A stretch of DNA of 64,000 bases from NCBI RefSeq assembly GCF_025148125.1, contig NZ_CP102267.1, forward strand, positions 2,800,501 through 2,864,500, written 5' to 3'. Made by a program: the position numbers and the translations under genes. Origin of the DNA: Blautia wexlerae DSM 19850. Its GTDB lineage: Bacteria; Bacillota; Clostridia; Lachnospirales; Lachnospiraceae. Shown here in pieces: positions 18,429 to 26,637 of the stretch. Under the pieces are notes generated by a model. The model did no database searches. It was given only the letters and a program-made list of their open reading frames with translations, and was not told where the DNA came from. Within the stretch, counting starts at the first letter, position 1; each line of letters begins with the position of its first letter.

Positions 18429-18869
18429 CTAACTTGTCCTTATTATAACTCGACCATGAGGTGTAATCTTCGGTAACGGTTCTTCATGCTTGCTGTTGTA
18501 CTTGTCTACAAGTTTTCGGAATACAGCTTCATAATTTACTGCCACTTGTGGATTGCCATTGCGGTTGATGAATAAAAAAACACTATATCCGTCAATCACA
18601 AGGTTCTTCTGTTTCCTGCGGTGTTTCAGTATGTTTTGAAAGGCTTGATACACTTCGTCGCTCATTGTCTTGTAAATATATTCTTCTGGTGTAGGGCGTT
18701 TATTTCCAAAATACTTTTTGAAATTTGTCTGCACCTCTGGGTCGGCACTATCCATAGCTTCATCAATCGTTGCTTCAATATCAGCCCGAACATCAGCCAA
18801 TGATACACCGCCAGCCTTTGCACCAGCTTTTAATGCCTTTTTTATATCTCGTTTTCTTAGACTTATCAT
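18429..18869 (-). pseudogene. Chimera: Spo0A-like ICE protein fused to integrase middle
   Basis: Residues 1-68 ([20 protein letters not shown] to [11 protein letters not shown]) match the small Spo0A-C-like proteins of conjugative elements. From residue 69 ([20 protein letters not shown] to [18 protein letters not shown]) it is the catalytic domain of a Tn916-type tyrosine integrase. After ITPH the frame enters the inserted 12.2-kb element and stops (GRVIIRTS). The missing integrase end is at 6104-6268. The in-frame join at residue 68 means an earlier deletion had already removed the integrase N-terminus. Confidence 0.75.
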
Positions 18870-18979
18870 ATTTAACCTTTCTTATCATAATTGCAAATTT
18901 ATAAATTCATCAGTATTAAAACTGAAATTCAAATACGCTACTAAAATCATTATTCAAGACATAATAAACTTTGTTTTTA

Positions 18980-19606
18980 TTAAATATCCATACGAATTGT
19001 TTTGTGTACAATATTACAATAACTTATTATGGAAATTATAGCCATAATCCCCCACAAAAAGAGAAAAGGAAAATTAGTATAACTCATAGTAGAAATAACA
19101 TTTGCTGAACAACTAGCTATAATAATTGCACTGACAATCGTTGTCTGCACAGACATTTTTATAAATCCTATTTTTGTAGCTACTATGCCAACGCATAAAG
19201 CGTACACAGAACATAATAATAACTCACTCCATATTTTAATGATATTTCCAAAAGAAAAAGTATCGGGAACTAGAGGGAATATGCGTTCAGTAATAAAGAA
19301 AATTAAAAAAATCAAAGCACTTCCGAGAAGCATACCACCAATTCCACTAAAAGCTACTAATAATACTTTCGCTTTCAAAAGGGTAGATTTATCAACAGGA
19401 TAAGTAAACAAAAGTAAATTAAGTTTTCCAGCATACTCTTTGATGATAAATGTTGAAAACATAACAGAAATTAAAACAGCGTAAGCTACGGTTTGCAAAG
19501 CATTTATTAAAGTCCAAATATTTTCATATGTTGAAAATTCGATAGCGTCCACTTCACCGCCTGCATAAGCAATTAAGGCAAATGTGTATAAAAATCCCAA
19601 AATCAC
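18980..19606 (-). pseudogene. ABC-2 type permease (lantibiotic-immunity-like), N-terminus missing
   Basis: The 208 residues form five to six hydrophobic helices with the pattern of ABC-2 permeases such as the MutE/MutG or EpiE/EpiG type (FSTFIIKEYAGKLNLLLFTYPVDKSTLLKAKVL is characteristic). Members are about 240-250 residues; the first helix is missing because the gene abuts the duplicated relaxase segment at 19615. No matching ATPase gene is next to it, so it is probably inert. Confidence 0.75.
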
Positions 19607-19614
19607 TAAAGAGA

Positions 19615-20218
19615 TACTGTTCCTTCTGTTCGTAATAAGTTAATAGACACCAACACTCCCAATATAGCAGGAAACATTGGACTTCAGAAATGGGCAAATA
19701 AGGAAAATTTAAAAATTGTCTCTGCTGAATATAACAAGATGTTCACACATAATCTACATAATTTTTCAGGACTTGAAGACCGCATAGCCTTGTTACATAT
19801 GCAGCAAAAAGAGGTAAATACCTCTGTTGTTTCTCTCGAGTCTCAGATACGCCATCTTCGAGAAATGCTAAAATATGCCGAACAATATCAGAAAAATAAA
19901 ATTTACGACGACCATTATAAAAGCTCCAAAGATCCAGATCGTTATTTCCGTAAATATGAATCTCAAATTATTCTTTTCGCGGGTGCTGAACATATTTTAC
20001 AGGAAAATGGCATGGATCTGAAGCATCTTAATTCCAATAAGTTACAAGAGCAAATTGCAGATCTTATTTCCAGAAAGGAATCACTAAATACTCAATACGT
20101 TTCTTTTAAGCAAGAAATAAAAGAGTTGGAATTGATACATCAAAACCTGTCCAAATATCTCAAACAGGATGCTCCTGAAATACAAAGATCTTCTCATAAC
20201 CAACTCCCTTCTTTGTAA
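19615..20218 (+). pseudogene. Relaxase C-terminal fragment
   Basis: About 200 codons identical or nearly so to residues 259-459 of the relaxase at 4079-5458, covering only the charged coiled-coil tail (FSGLEDRIALLHMQQKEVN onwards). The HUH domain is missing. An ATG at 19739 could give a 159-residue product but there is no ribosome site of note. Confidence 0.85.
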
Positions 20219-20241
20219 AACCATAATAATAGGCAGCGATT

Positions 20242-20655
20242 TCACTCGCTGCCTAAATTCCCGTTAAACCGATATCCTACACCTCGTACTGTTTGTATAT
20301 ATAATGGTTGTCCAGGATCATCTTCTATTTTTTCTCTGATATTGCAGATATGTCGCATAACCACATTATAATCACCGGAATAAGGTTCATTCCATACCAG
20401 ATCATAAACCATTTCTTTTCCAAATATTCTACCTGGACTTTTCGCTAAAAGAAGTAAAATATCATATTCATATTTTGAAAGATGAACATCACTATCATTC
20501 TTTTTAACAATTCGTTCCTGTAGATATATTTTTAATTCTCCAAACCTTATAATTTCCGGTATGAATTGGTTTTTATGTTCCCGACTAGTCAATATGTTTT
20601 CACTTATGCTTCCATTAGCATCTGTGATTCTCTCAATAATTTCTATCTTTTTCAC
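20242..20655 (-). CDS. Stand-alone winged-helix regulator (copy 2)
   Basis: The 137-residue product differs from copy 1 (5482-5895) at a few positions, such as SREHK for SWEHK and a final E for K. The winged-helix features are intact (HLSKYEYDILLLLAKSPG, IQTVRGVGYRF), so both copies may be expressed. This copy is divergent from blaI with about 120 bases between the starts. Confidence 0.82.
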   Translation of the reverse strand: MKKIEIIERITDANGSISENILTSREHKNQFIPEIIRFGELKIYLQERIVKKNDSDVHLSKYEYDILLLLAKSPGRIFGKEMVYDLVWNEPYSGDYNVVMRHICNIREKIEDDPGQPLYIQTVRGVGYRFNGNLGSE

Positions 20656-20705
20656 CTTTATTGCCTCTACATTATTAATTTTATATTCTATATATCATCT
20701 GCCAT

Positions 20706-20753
20706 TTGACTTTTTTCTTCTACAAGTAATATAATATATTTATTACATATGTA
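20706..20753 (+). promoter_or_regulatory. blaI-blaR promoter with BlaI-type operator
   Basis: A near-consensus promoter: TTGACT (20706-20711), an 18-base spacer and TATAAT (20730-20735). The perfect BlaI/MecI core TACATATGTA lies at 20744-20753, over the expected transcription start, and a degenerate half-site copy tacaagtaat lies inside the spacer (20721-20730). An AGGAGG ribosome site follows before the ATG at 20777. The layout matches autorepressed blaI/mecI operons. Confidence 0.85.
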
Positions 20754-20776
20754 GGATTTAGCAGGAGGATTTTATT

Positions 20777-21148
20777 ATGTCACTACCCCAAATTTCAGAA
20801 GCCGAATTTGAAGTTATGAAAATTGTATGGAAATATGCTCCCATCAATACAAATGAAATTACAGAAAAACTTACTCTAACTACCAGCTGGAGTCCAAAAA
20901 CAATTCAAACTCTTATCAAGAGACTTGTTTCCAAAAAAGCTCTTTCCTACGAAAAACAAAGCCGGGTATTTGTCTATACTCCATTAGTCCAAGAAGATGA
21001 ATATATACGCCAGGAAAGCAATTCTTTTTTTAAGCGATATTATAATGGAAATCTTTCTTCTATGCTGGCTTCTTACCTTGAAGACGATAAGCTCTCTTCA
21101 ACAGAAATTGATAACTTACGCCATTTATTATCAAAACATCAGAAATAG
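20777..21148 (+). CDS. blaI: BlaI/MecI/CopY-family repressor
   Basis: The 123-residue protein has the family's winged helix (ISEAEFEVMKIVWKYAPINTNEI, then SWSPKTIQTLIKRLVSKKAL) and C-terminal dimerisation helices, with the NGNLSSMLAS segment where BlaI/MecI are cleaved after BlaR signalling. It binds TACANNTGTA dyads; three such sites occur in this locus. The gap to blaR1 is 10 bases with its own ribosome site, so the two are one operon. Confidence 0.93.
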   Translation: MSLPQISEAEFEVMKIVWKYAPINTNEITEKLTLTTSWSPKTIQTLIKRLVSKKALSYEKQSRVFVYTPLVQEDEYIRQESNSFFKRYYNGNLSSMLASYLEDDKLSSTEIDNLRHLLSKHQK

Positions 21149-21158
21149 GAGGTTTTGA

Positions 21159-22955
21159 ATGAGCAACTGGATTATCCACTTTTTAATCAGTAATATCTTC
21201 ATATGTATTTTTACACTTGTAATAATCGGAACAAAAAAACTTCTGAAAAAATATTTATCTGCGGCTACACAGTACCATCTCTGTTTTCTTTTATTTTTAC
21301 TACTTGCCGTGCCATTTTTTCCTGTACAGATTCATGGCTCACAACTTTTTTCATGGTTACATTTTTTTCAAACTGACTCAGGACTTAACTCTGGTACCGA
21401 CACGCTATCCGAACTTACCAGTAATACACAAAATATTTTGTTAAACCAGGTGAATGATTTTTCAGTTTCCATCAGTAGTCAATTTTCTGGAGGCTTGAAT
21501 ACCATACTCTTTCTAATATGGATAACGGGTGTTATGATTATGTCAGTCCTCACCCTTCATTCATTAAACTATGTACGTTCCATAAAAAGATCTGCTCTCC
21601 CGCTTCAAAATCAGCAGGTAAAAACTATTTATTACAATTGTTTAAAGGAACTTAAAATCTCTCACCCAGTATCAGTCTACAGTACTGCATTTTTAAAATC
21701 ACCAGTTTTAATCGGAATAATACATCCCAGAATTTACATTCCCATCCATTTAATTTCCGAACTGAATCCTGATGATATGCGTTTTATGCTGCTACACGAA
21801 TTACAGCATTACCGTCACAAAGATACATTTATTGGCTTCCTCATGGTCATAAGTAATATACTCTACTGGTTTAACCCTTTTGTTTGGTACACTTTAAAAG
21901 AAATTCTCTGTGACCGTGAAATAGCCTGTGATTCTGCTGTATTGCAGATGATTTCTGCTGATGAATACCAAGCTTATGGAACTACACTGATTAATTTTGC
22001 AGAAAAAATATCCTCTTTTTCCTCTCCACTGTCAGTTGGAATGTCCGGAAATTTCAGGCAGATGAAACGACGTATTCTCAACATCGCCGTTTTTAGGAAA
22101 GAAACTCTTTATCAAAAAATGAGAGCATTGATAATTTATCTGGTCATTAGTGCTGTTTTTATTGGATGTACACCCATTTTATCCATTGATGCCTCTACTC
22201 AAAGCGTATATCATTTTAGTAATACAGACAAAAATATCTCCCTGTTAGATATATCCGAAACATTTGGAACATATGATGGATCATTTGTTTTGTATGACAA
22301 TAATTTGGATTCCTGGAAAATATACGATCTTGAAGAAGCCACCAAACGTATTCCGCCAGAGTCTACCTACAAAATATACGATGCATTATTAGGGTTGGAA
22401 TCCGGAATCATCACACCAGAACACTCTTCCATGACATGGAATGGTGATGCCTTTCCTTTTCCATCCTGGGAAGCTGATCAGGATTTAAACTCTGCTATGC
22501 AAAATTCCGTTAACTGGTATTTCCAGGCAATTGATTCGCAGCTCGGAATTAACAGAGTCCAGGAATTTTTGAATAAAATAGAATATGGAAACCAGACAAC
22601 CAGTTCAAATCTGGATTTATACTGGTCCGATTTTTCATTAAAAATCTCGCCTTTAGAGCAAGTAACATTATTGAAAAAATTTAACACAAATGAATTCCAT
22701 CTAAATTCCCAAAATGTATTTTCTGTTAAAAATGCTATAAAAATTGCCAGTACACCTAATGGTAATTTCTACGGAAAAACTGGAACCGGTCGTGTCAACG
22801 GACAGGATATCAACGGCTGGTTTATCGGATATGTAGAAACTTCCGATAACAGCTATTATTTTGCAACCAATATCCAAAGTGATTCTAATGCAACTGGCAA
22901 AAAAGCATTTGAAATCACTTCTGATATCTTAAAAAAATTACATATATGGAATTAA
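21159..22955 (+). CDS. blaR1: BlaR1/MecR1-type beta-lactam sensor protease
   Basis: The 598-residue protein has N-terminal membrane helices (residues 7-24, 38-56, 115-135), a gluzincin M56 domain with HELQH at 213-217 and a downstream CDREIACDSA segment holding the third ligand, a fourth helix (322-342), and an extracellular penicillin-sensor domain with STYK (402-405), SVN (450-452) and KTG (540-542). Acylation of the Ser by a beta-lactam activates the protease and leads to removal of BlaI. All key residues are present. Confidence 0.93.
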   Translation: MSNWIIHFLISNIFICIFTLVIIGTKKLLKKYLSAATQYHLCFLLFLLLAVPFFPVQIHGSQLFSWLHFFQTDSGLNSGTDTLSELTSNTQNILLNQVNDFSVSISSQFSGGLNTILFLIWITGVMIMSVLTLHSLNYVRSIKRSALPLQNQQVKTIYYNCLKELKISHPVSVYSTAFLKSPVLIGIIHPRIYIPIHLISELNPDDMRFMLLHELQHYRHKDTFIGFLMVISNILYWFNPFVWYTLKEILCDREIACDSAVLQMISADEYQAYGTTLINFAEKISSFSSPLSVGMSGNFRQMKRRILNIAVFRKETLYQKMRALIIYLVISAVFIGCTPILSIDASTQSVYHFSNTDKNISLLDISETFGTYDGSFVLYDNNLDSWKIYDLEEATKRIPPESTYKIYDALLGLESGIITPEHSSMTWNGDAFPFPSWEADQDLNSAMQNSVNWYFQAIDSQLGINRVQEFLNKIEYGNQTTSSNLDLYWSDFSLKISPLEQVTLLKKFNTNEFHLNSQNVFSVKNAIKIASTPNGNFYGKTGTGRVNGQDINGWFIGYVETSDNSYYFATNIQSDSNATGKKAFEITSDILKKLHIWN

Positions 22956-22962
22956 CAAATAT

Positions 22963-22993
22963 GAAAGGGCTGATAGTTGTTATCAGTTCTTTC
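22963..22993. terminator. Bidirectional terminator between blaR1 and the PBP operon
   Basis: Stem gaaagggctgata / ttatcagttctttc with loop gttg (one G-T style mismatch) followed by TTTTTAT on the plus strand. It separates the convergent blaR1 gene and the 3' fragment of the secreted paralogue, and would serve both. Confidence 0.75.
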
Positions 22994-23223
22994 TTTTTAT
23001 TCTATATTGATATTTGGGAACTTCTTTCGTACCATTATTCAGAATTTTATTCCCCATATATTTAAAACTCTTATCATCGTTGAACTTAACAGTCAGCTCA
23101 CTTGTAATAACGGTATCATTACATATAAATGTATCACATACAGCATCAACAACCAGCACATTGTTTCCCTCTCCGATATCTCTTATTTCAACGACCTCCG
23201 GTAAAGATGTTCCAAAATAAGTA
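22983..23223 (-). pseudogene. 3' fragment of secreted paralogue split by IS630-type element
   Basis: The frame reads STTYFGTSLPEVVEIRDIGE and on to KYQYRIKRKN. It aligns with the C-terminal domain of the neighbour at 25440-26597 (PYPEVVSYIENQDGTITLEVNAV region). It is the missing tail of the gene starting at 25438: joining 24447 to 23221 with a single TA restores the frame SPTYFGTSLPEVV. Sequence upstream of 23223 in this frame is insertion-sequence DNA. Confidence 0.85.
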
Positions 23224-24444
23224 GTGCTGTATCCGGTTAGTAACAATACTTTACAGTACTGAAAAAATTTGCTATACTCCATCAAAAACGGTATTGGAGG
23301 ACGCAGATATGCCACGCTACATTGTCACGCTGACAAACGATGAAATACAGGAGCTGAAAGCAATAATACAAAAAGGCGGAAAGGGCTACCGCATAAAGCA
23401 TGCACAGATACTGCTAAAGTTGGACCAAAAGCCTGAAAACAAGGCATGGACATATGACCGCATCAAAGATGCGTATGGAGCCGCCCGTTCCACCATTGCA
23501 GGTATTGCGCAACGGTTTGTCATGGGAGGGATGGAGGCAGCCCTTGGGCGGAAGGTACAAGAAAACCGCCGTCGCAAGGTGACGGGCGATGTGGAGGCCC
23601 GGATATGTGCCATAGCCTGTTCGGAACCGCCGGAAGGAGCCTCACGCCGGACTATGCAGGCAATCGCGGATGAACTGATCCGCCTGGAAGTGGTCGATTA
23701 CATTACGGACAGTACCGTCTGCGAGGTTATGAAAAAAATGAAATCAAGCCGTGGCTCGTAAAGGAATGGTGCATTCCGGAAGCAGACGCCGAGTTCGTAG
23801 CGAAGATGGAGGACGTCTTTGGAGGTATATCAGCGCCCGTATGACCCTCTCCGTCCTGTCGTTTGCATAGATGAAACGAACAAACAGCTCATAAAGAAAA
23901 CACGTATTCCCTGTGAACCAGGCTGACCTGAAAAAGTAGATTCCGTGTATGTCCGCAACGGTGTTGCAGATGTCTTCATGATTTCTGAACCCCTGGCAGG
24001 CAGGAGGGAAACGGTTGTAACACAGACCCGCACAGCATTGGATTTTGCAGAAATTCTCCGGTATACTTCCGACACCCTGTACCCACGGACGGAAAAAATA
24101 GTTCTTGTTACCGACAATCTAAATACCCATTCTCCAGCTTCATTATATAAGGCTTTCCCACCGGAAGAAGCACGCAGGCTTGCAGAACGCTTTGAATGGC
24201 ATTACACGCCAAAACATGGTAGCTGGCTGGACATGGCAGAGATAGAAATCGGCATCATGAGCCGCCAGGCCCTGGGGAAGCCACTGCCAGATTTGGAAAG
24301 CTTTAAACAACAGGTTCGTACATGGACTATCAGGCGTAATGCAGAATGTGCAAAAATCAACTGGCAGTTTAAGACGCAGGATGCACGAATTAAATTGGCC
24401 AGGTTGTATCCGGTTATAGTTTAGAAACTAACCGGATGCAGTAG
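23224..24444 (+). mobile_element. IS630-family insertion sequence (about 1.22 kb)
   Basis: Left tip gtgctgtatccggttag (23224-23240) and right tip, reversed, ctactgcatccggttag match at 14 of 17 positions. The flanks are TA at 23222-23223 and 24445-24446, the target duplication expected for IS630/mariner elements. A 3-base uncertainty exists in the right tip because TAGTA repeats. The interrupted host gene is rebuilt in frame on removal, which fixes the boundaries well. Confidence 0.88.
23309..24424 (+). pseudogene. IS630-type DDE transposase, two frame breaks and a stop
   Basis: The N-terminal helix-turn-helix part runs from ATG 23309 (MPRYIVTLTNDEIQELKAII) to a stop at 23761. The DDE domain continues in other frames: VVCIDETNKQLIKKT, LVTDNLNTHSP and HGSWLDMAEIEIGIMSR hold the D, D and E. 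The first break is at an A7 run (23732-23738) where a -1 slip would restore reading. The second is an extra T in gtctttggagg near 23820, and a TGA follows at CEPG-stop-PEKVD (23923-23925). The last two lesions make it inactive. Confidence 0.88.
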
Positions 24445-25438
24445 TAGGGCTATAATTTAAACAACCTAATCGTTCCCAGTCATAAGTTTGATGTTCCGAA
24501 TCAAATACTGCCCATTTTTTAATTTGCTCCGCTGTTATCGGCAAAAACTCCATTATCAGATTTTCAAACTCTTCTGCCGGAATTCCACTTGAGTTACCTG
24601 AAAACTCATATCTCTCCCCGTATTTCATTCGATATAAATATTCATATAAACCATTATAATCTAACCCTTCCATATCAGATCTATCCCAATCAGAACATAA
24701 AAGATTATTCCCCTGATATCCAAGCAAATACACACACCTCTTTGAAACTTCCCTGCATTCATCACTTAAAGGTTTAATTCTTATCATAGAACTGCCATCA
24801 ACCGCTTCTGATACTTCCGGATATTTTGGAACACATAGCGTATAACCAAACCAGCCTTTTTCTGTATATTTCCATTCTTCTATCCTTGTATACGAAACAT
24901 ATACAATAGATGGATTGTCGTTCATACCCCAAACAACTTTCGCAGCCAACAAATACATATCTGTCCCATCATAATTGAATTTGAGTCTTTCTATCCCACC
25001 ATCCCTGTTAATCCTATATAAGACGATATCTCCTGGCAGATCCTGTTCTGCCCTGAAAAGAAATTCTTCCATTTTAGAATAATTAGCCATATTTGAATAC
25101 GGCGCTGATGTAATAACAGGGACATTTTTTTCCTTTAATACTTCCTGCATTTTTTCCATTACTGTCTCAGAAACTACTACATTCGATGAAGTTCCTTTAT
25201 CCGCCTTTTGATAAATGGCTTTCATCTGATTCATAACATTCTTACAATCTTCAATAGCTTCTTCTTTCACGACTTCATCTACTGGCAAATCATATCCTCT
25301 TTCTTGTACAGCATAATTCGCAGTTTCCTGTGAAATATATTCTAAATCAGCCCCTTTACATTTTGTATTTCCTATGAAAAAGCATCCCAAAATAAATAAA
25401 ACACTCACCATCTTTTTCAGTTTTCTTTTTGTACTCAT
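24445..25438 (-). pseudogene. Secreted paralogue B of the PBP operon, 5' fragment
   Basis: Start ATG at 25438 has GGAG 8 bases upstream within the end of the preceding gene. A signal peptide (KKMVSVLFILGCFFIGNTKCKG) leads a roughly 330-residue extracytoplasmic part. It is paralogous to the gene before it: WKYTEKGWFGYTLCVP, IRIKPLSDECREVSKRCVYLLGY and LDYNGLYEYLYRM align with matching segments there. The insertion sequence cuts it after CLNYSPT. I recall an uncharacterised Lachnospiraceae family of this kind but assign no function. Confidence 0.75.
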
Positions 25439-25439
25439 A

Positions 25440-26597
25440 TCAATTATCTCCATAACATTCCTCCCACTTTTCGTCTAATAATCTTTCCGTATACCAGGTA
25501 ACCTCTATTTCTGACCTTGATACATAATTGGATACATATTGAAATCTATCTTTATCTAACAGCCGAATGGTTACGCTATGACAAAACGCCTGATCTAATT
25601 CTTTTTGTGGCCATACCGCATTTACTTCCAGTGTTATTGTTCCATCTTGATTTTCTATGTAGGAAACAACTTCCGGATATGGAATATATGGTGTGGGAGC
25701 AAAATCATATACGATTCCTCTGGTTCGATACCGATATGTCTGTGTTTCCGTGTGAAATACCGTTCCTGTCTGCAGTATCTCTGCGCTTATATTAAAATAT
25801 TTTTGAAATATCGCTTCAAATGATTCTTTTGGGATTTCATAAGTCTTTCCTTCCTTAAATTCATCGGTTTTTTCTTCCATTGAAAGTAAACGGTCAAAAA
25901 CATCATAAAAATTTATTCCATCATAATTTTTTTCACTCCAATTAGAAGTAAACAATTTATTAAGTGTATATCCAAAAGGAAGTATATATTTTCGATTCAG
26001 CTCCCTGCATTTTTTATTTAACGGCACTACCCGAAAGGCCCGATATCCAGACGGTCCATCATATCCAGCCGGATGATATTCTTCCATAAAGAAATACCCG
26101 TTTTCTGTATATTTCCATGAATTAGCTCTAAACTCATGATAATATGTTTCCTGCCAAGTATCCTCTTTCCATTTAAAAGAGCTTACTTCAACGTCTATTT
26201 TCCCCTGTTTGGTTTTCAGATCATACCGAATAAAATGATCTCCTGCTATAACTTGAAATATAGTAGTTTTTCCATTTTTCTCTTTTTCTGCTTTTTTCAA
26301 AAAATCATCTACTTTAATACTTTGAACCATATCCAGCTGATTGTAGGAATCAATTACTGCATATCCATATTTTCCAAAATAATCCATACTTTTTTGTATT
26401 GTACTCAGCTCATATAGTGCATTTTCTTTCGCAGCATTCTCATATATGCTCTGATAGTCTTCTGCCAGCATTTCACACTCTCTGTAAATTTTTTCTTTCG
26501 TATCTTCAATTGTCTTTTTCTGCTCTTTCTTTATGCCACATCCACTACAGACAGCAAGAAAAATAACTCCCCAAAATATTTTCCAAATTTTTTTCAT
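25440..26597 (-). CDS. Secreted lipoprotein A of the PBP operon (unknown family)
   Basis: The 385-residue protein has a lipoprotein signal (IFWGVIFLAVCSGCG, lipobox CSGC), then a helical N-terminal region and a mixed domain with WKYTENGYFFMEEY, RAFRVVPLNKKCRELNRKYI and a C-terminal EVVSYIENQDGTITLEVNAV domain. It follows the PBP gene by 41 bases, which contain a second BlaI-type operator, and overlaps the downstream paralogue. The regulation ties it to beta-lactam response; a role in wall sensing or PBP support is inference. Confidence 0.75.
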   Translation of the reverse strand: MKKIWKIFWGVIFLAVCSGCGIKKEQKKTIEDTKEKIYRECEMLAEDYQSIYENAAKENALYELSTIQKSMDYFGKYGYAVIDSYNQLDMVQSIKVDDFLKKAEKEKNGKTTIFQVIAGDHFIRYDLKTKQGKIDVEVSSFKWKEDTWQETYYHEFRANSWKYTENGYFFMEEYHPAGYDGPSGYRAFRVVPLNKKCRELNRKYILPFGYTLNKLFTSNWSEKNYDGINFYDVFDRLLSMEEKTDEFKEGKTYEIPKESFEAIFQKYFNISAEILQTGTVFHTETQTYRYRTRGIVYDFAPTPYIPYPEVVSYIENQDGTITLEVNAVWPQKELDQAFCHSVTIRLLDKDRFQYVSNYVSRSEIEVTWYTERLLDEKWEECYGDN

Positions 26598-26610
26598 ATC
26601 ATTTTCCTCT

Positions 26611-26620
26611 TACATTTGTA
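26611..26620. promoter_or_regulatory. BlaI-type operator before lipoprotein A
   Basis: Perfect TACATTTGTA (TACANNTGTA). The surrounding block on the minus strand, TTTAAATATTACAA-ATGTAA, repeats the block in the PBP promoter (TTTAAATATTACAA-GTGTAA), including a -35-like TTTACC at the same spacing. So the lipoprotein pair may have its own BlaI-controlled promoter inside the PBP operon. Confidence 0.75.
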
Positions 26621-26637
26621 ATATTTAAAGGTAAAAA

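Larger units (their letters stand above)
6269..18458. mobile_element. 12.2-kb serine-recombinase element inserted in an integrase gene
   Basis: The boundaries come from the interrupted integrase. Read on the minus strand, one side is ACACCT-CATG-GTCGAG (18463 downwards) and the other is ATCCA-CATG-TCATGCG (around 6265-6268). One CATG would be the crossover segment present at both ends. Large serine recombinases insert this way, without long duplications, and the recombinase remnant lies 120 bp inside the left end. ParA and YodL genes lie at the opposite end, as in Tn1549-like elements. The recombinase lacks its catalytic N-terminus, so the element looks immobile. No transfer apparatus beyond a CHAP-protein fragment remains. 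Confidence 0.75.
19615..20693 (+). repeat. Long direct repeat, copy 2 (about 1,079 bp)
   Basis: Second copy of 4855-5933. Its left edge joins permease DNA at gagatactgt and its right edge joins the promoter region of the blaI gene. Single-base differences from copy 1 are scattered, so the copies have been apart for some time or are drawn from two related elements. Recombination between the copies would remove 14.76 kb including the serine-recombinase element. Confidence 0.9.

Noticed and set aside
23294..24424. Functional IS630 transposase made by a single programmed frameshift
   Set aside because: Besides the A7 break there is a second frameshift near 23820 and a TGA at 23923, so one slip cannot restore it.
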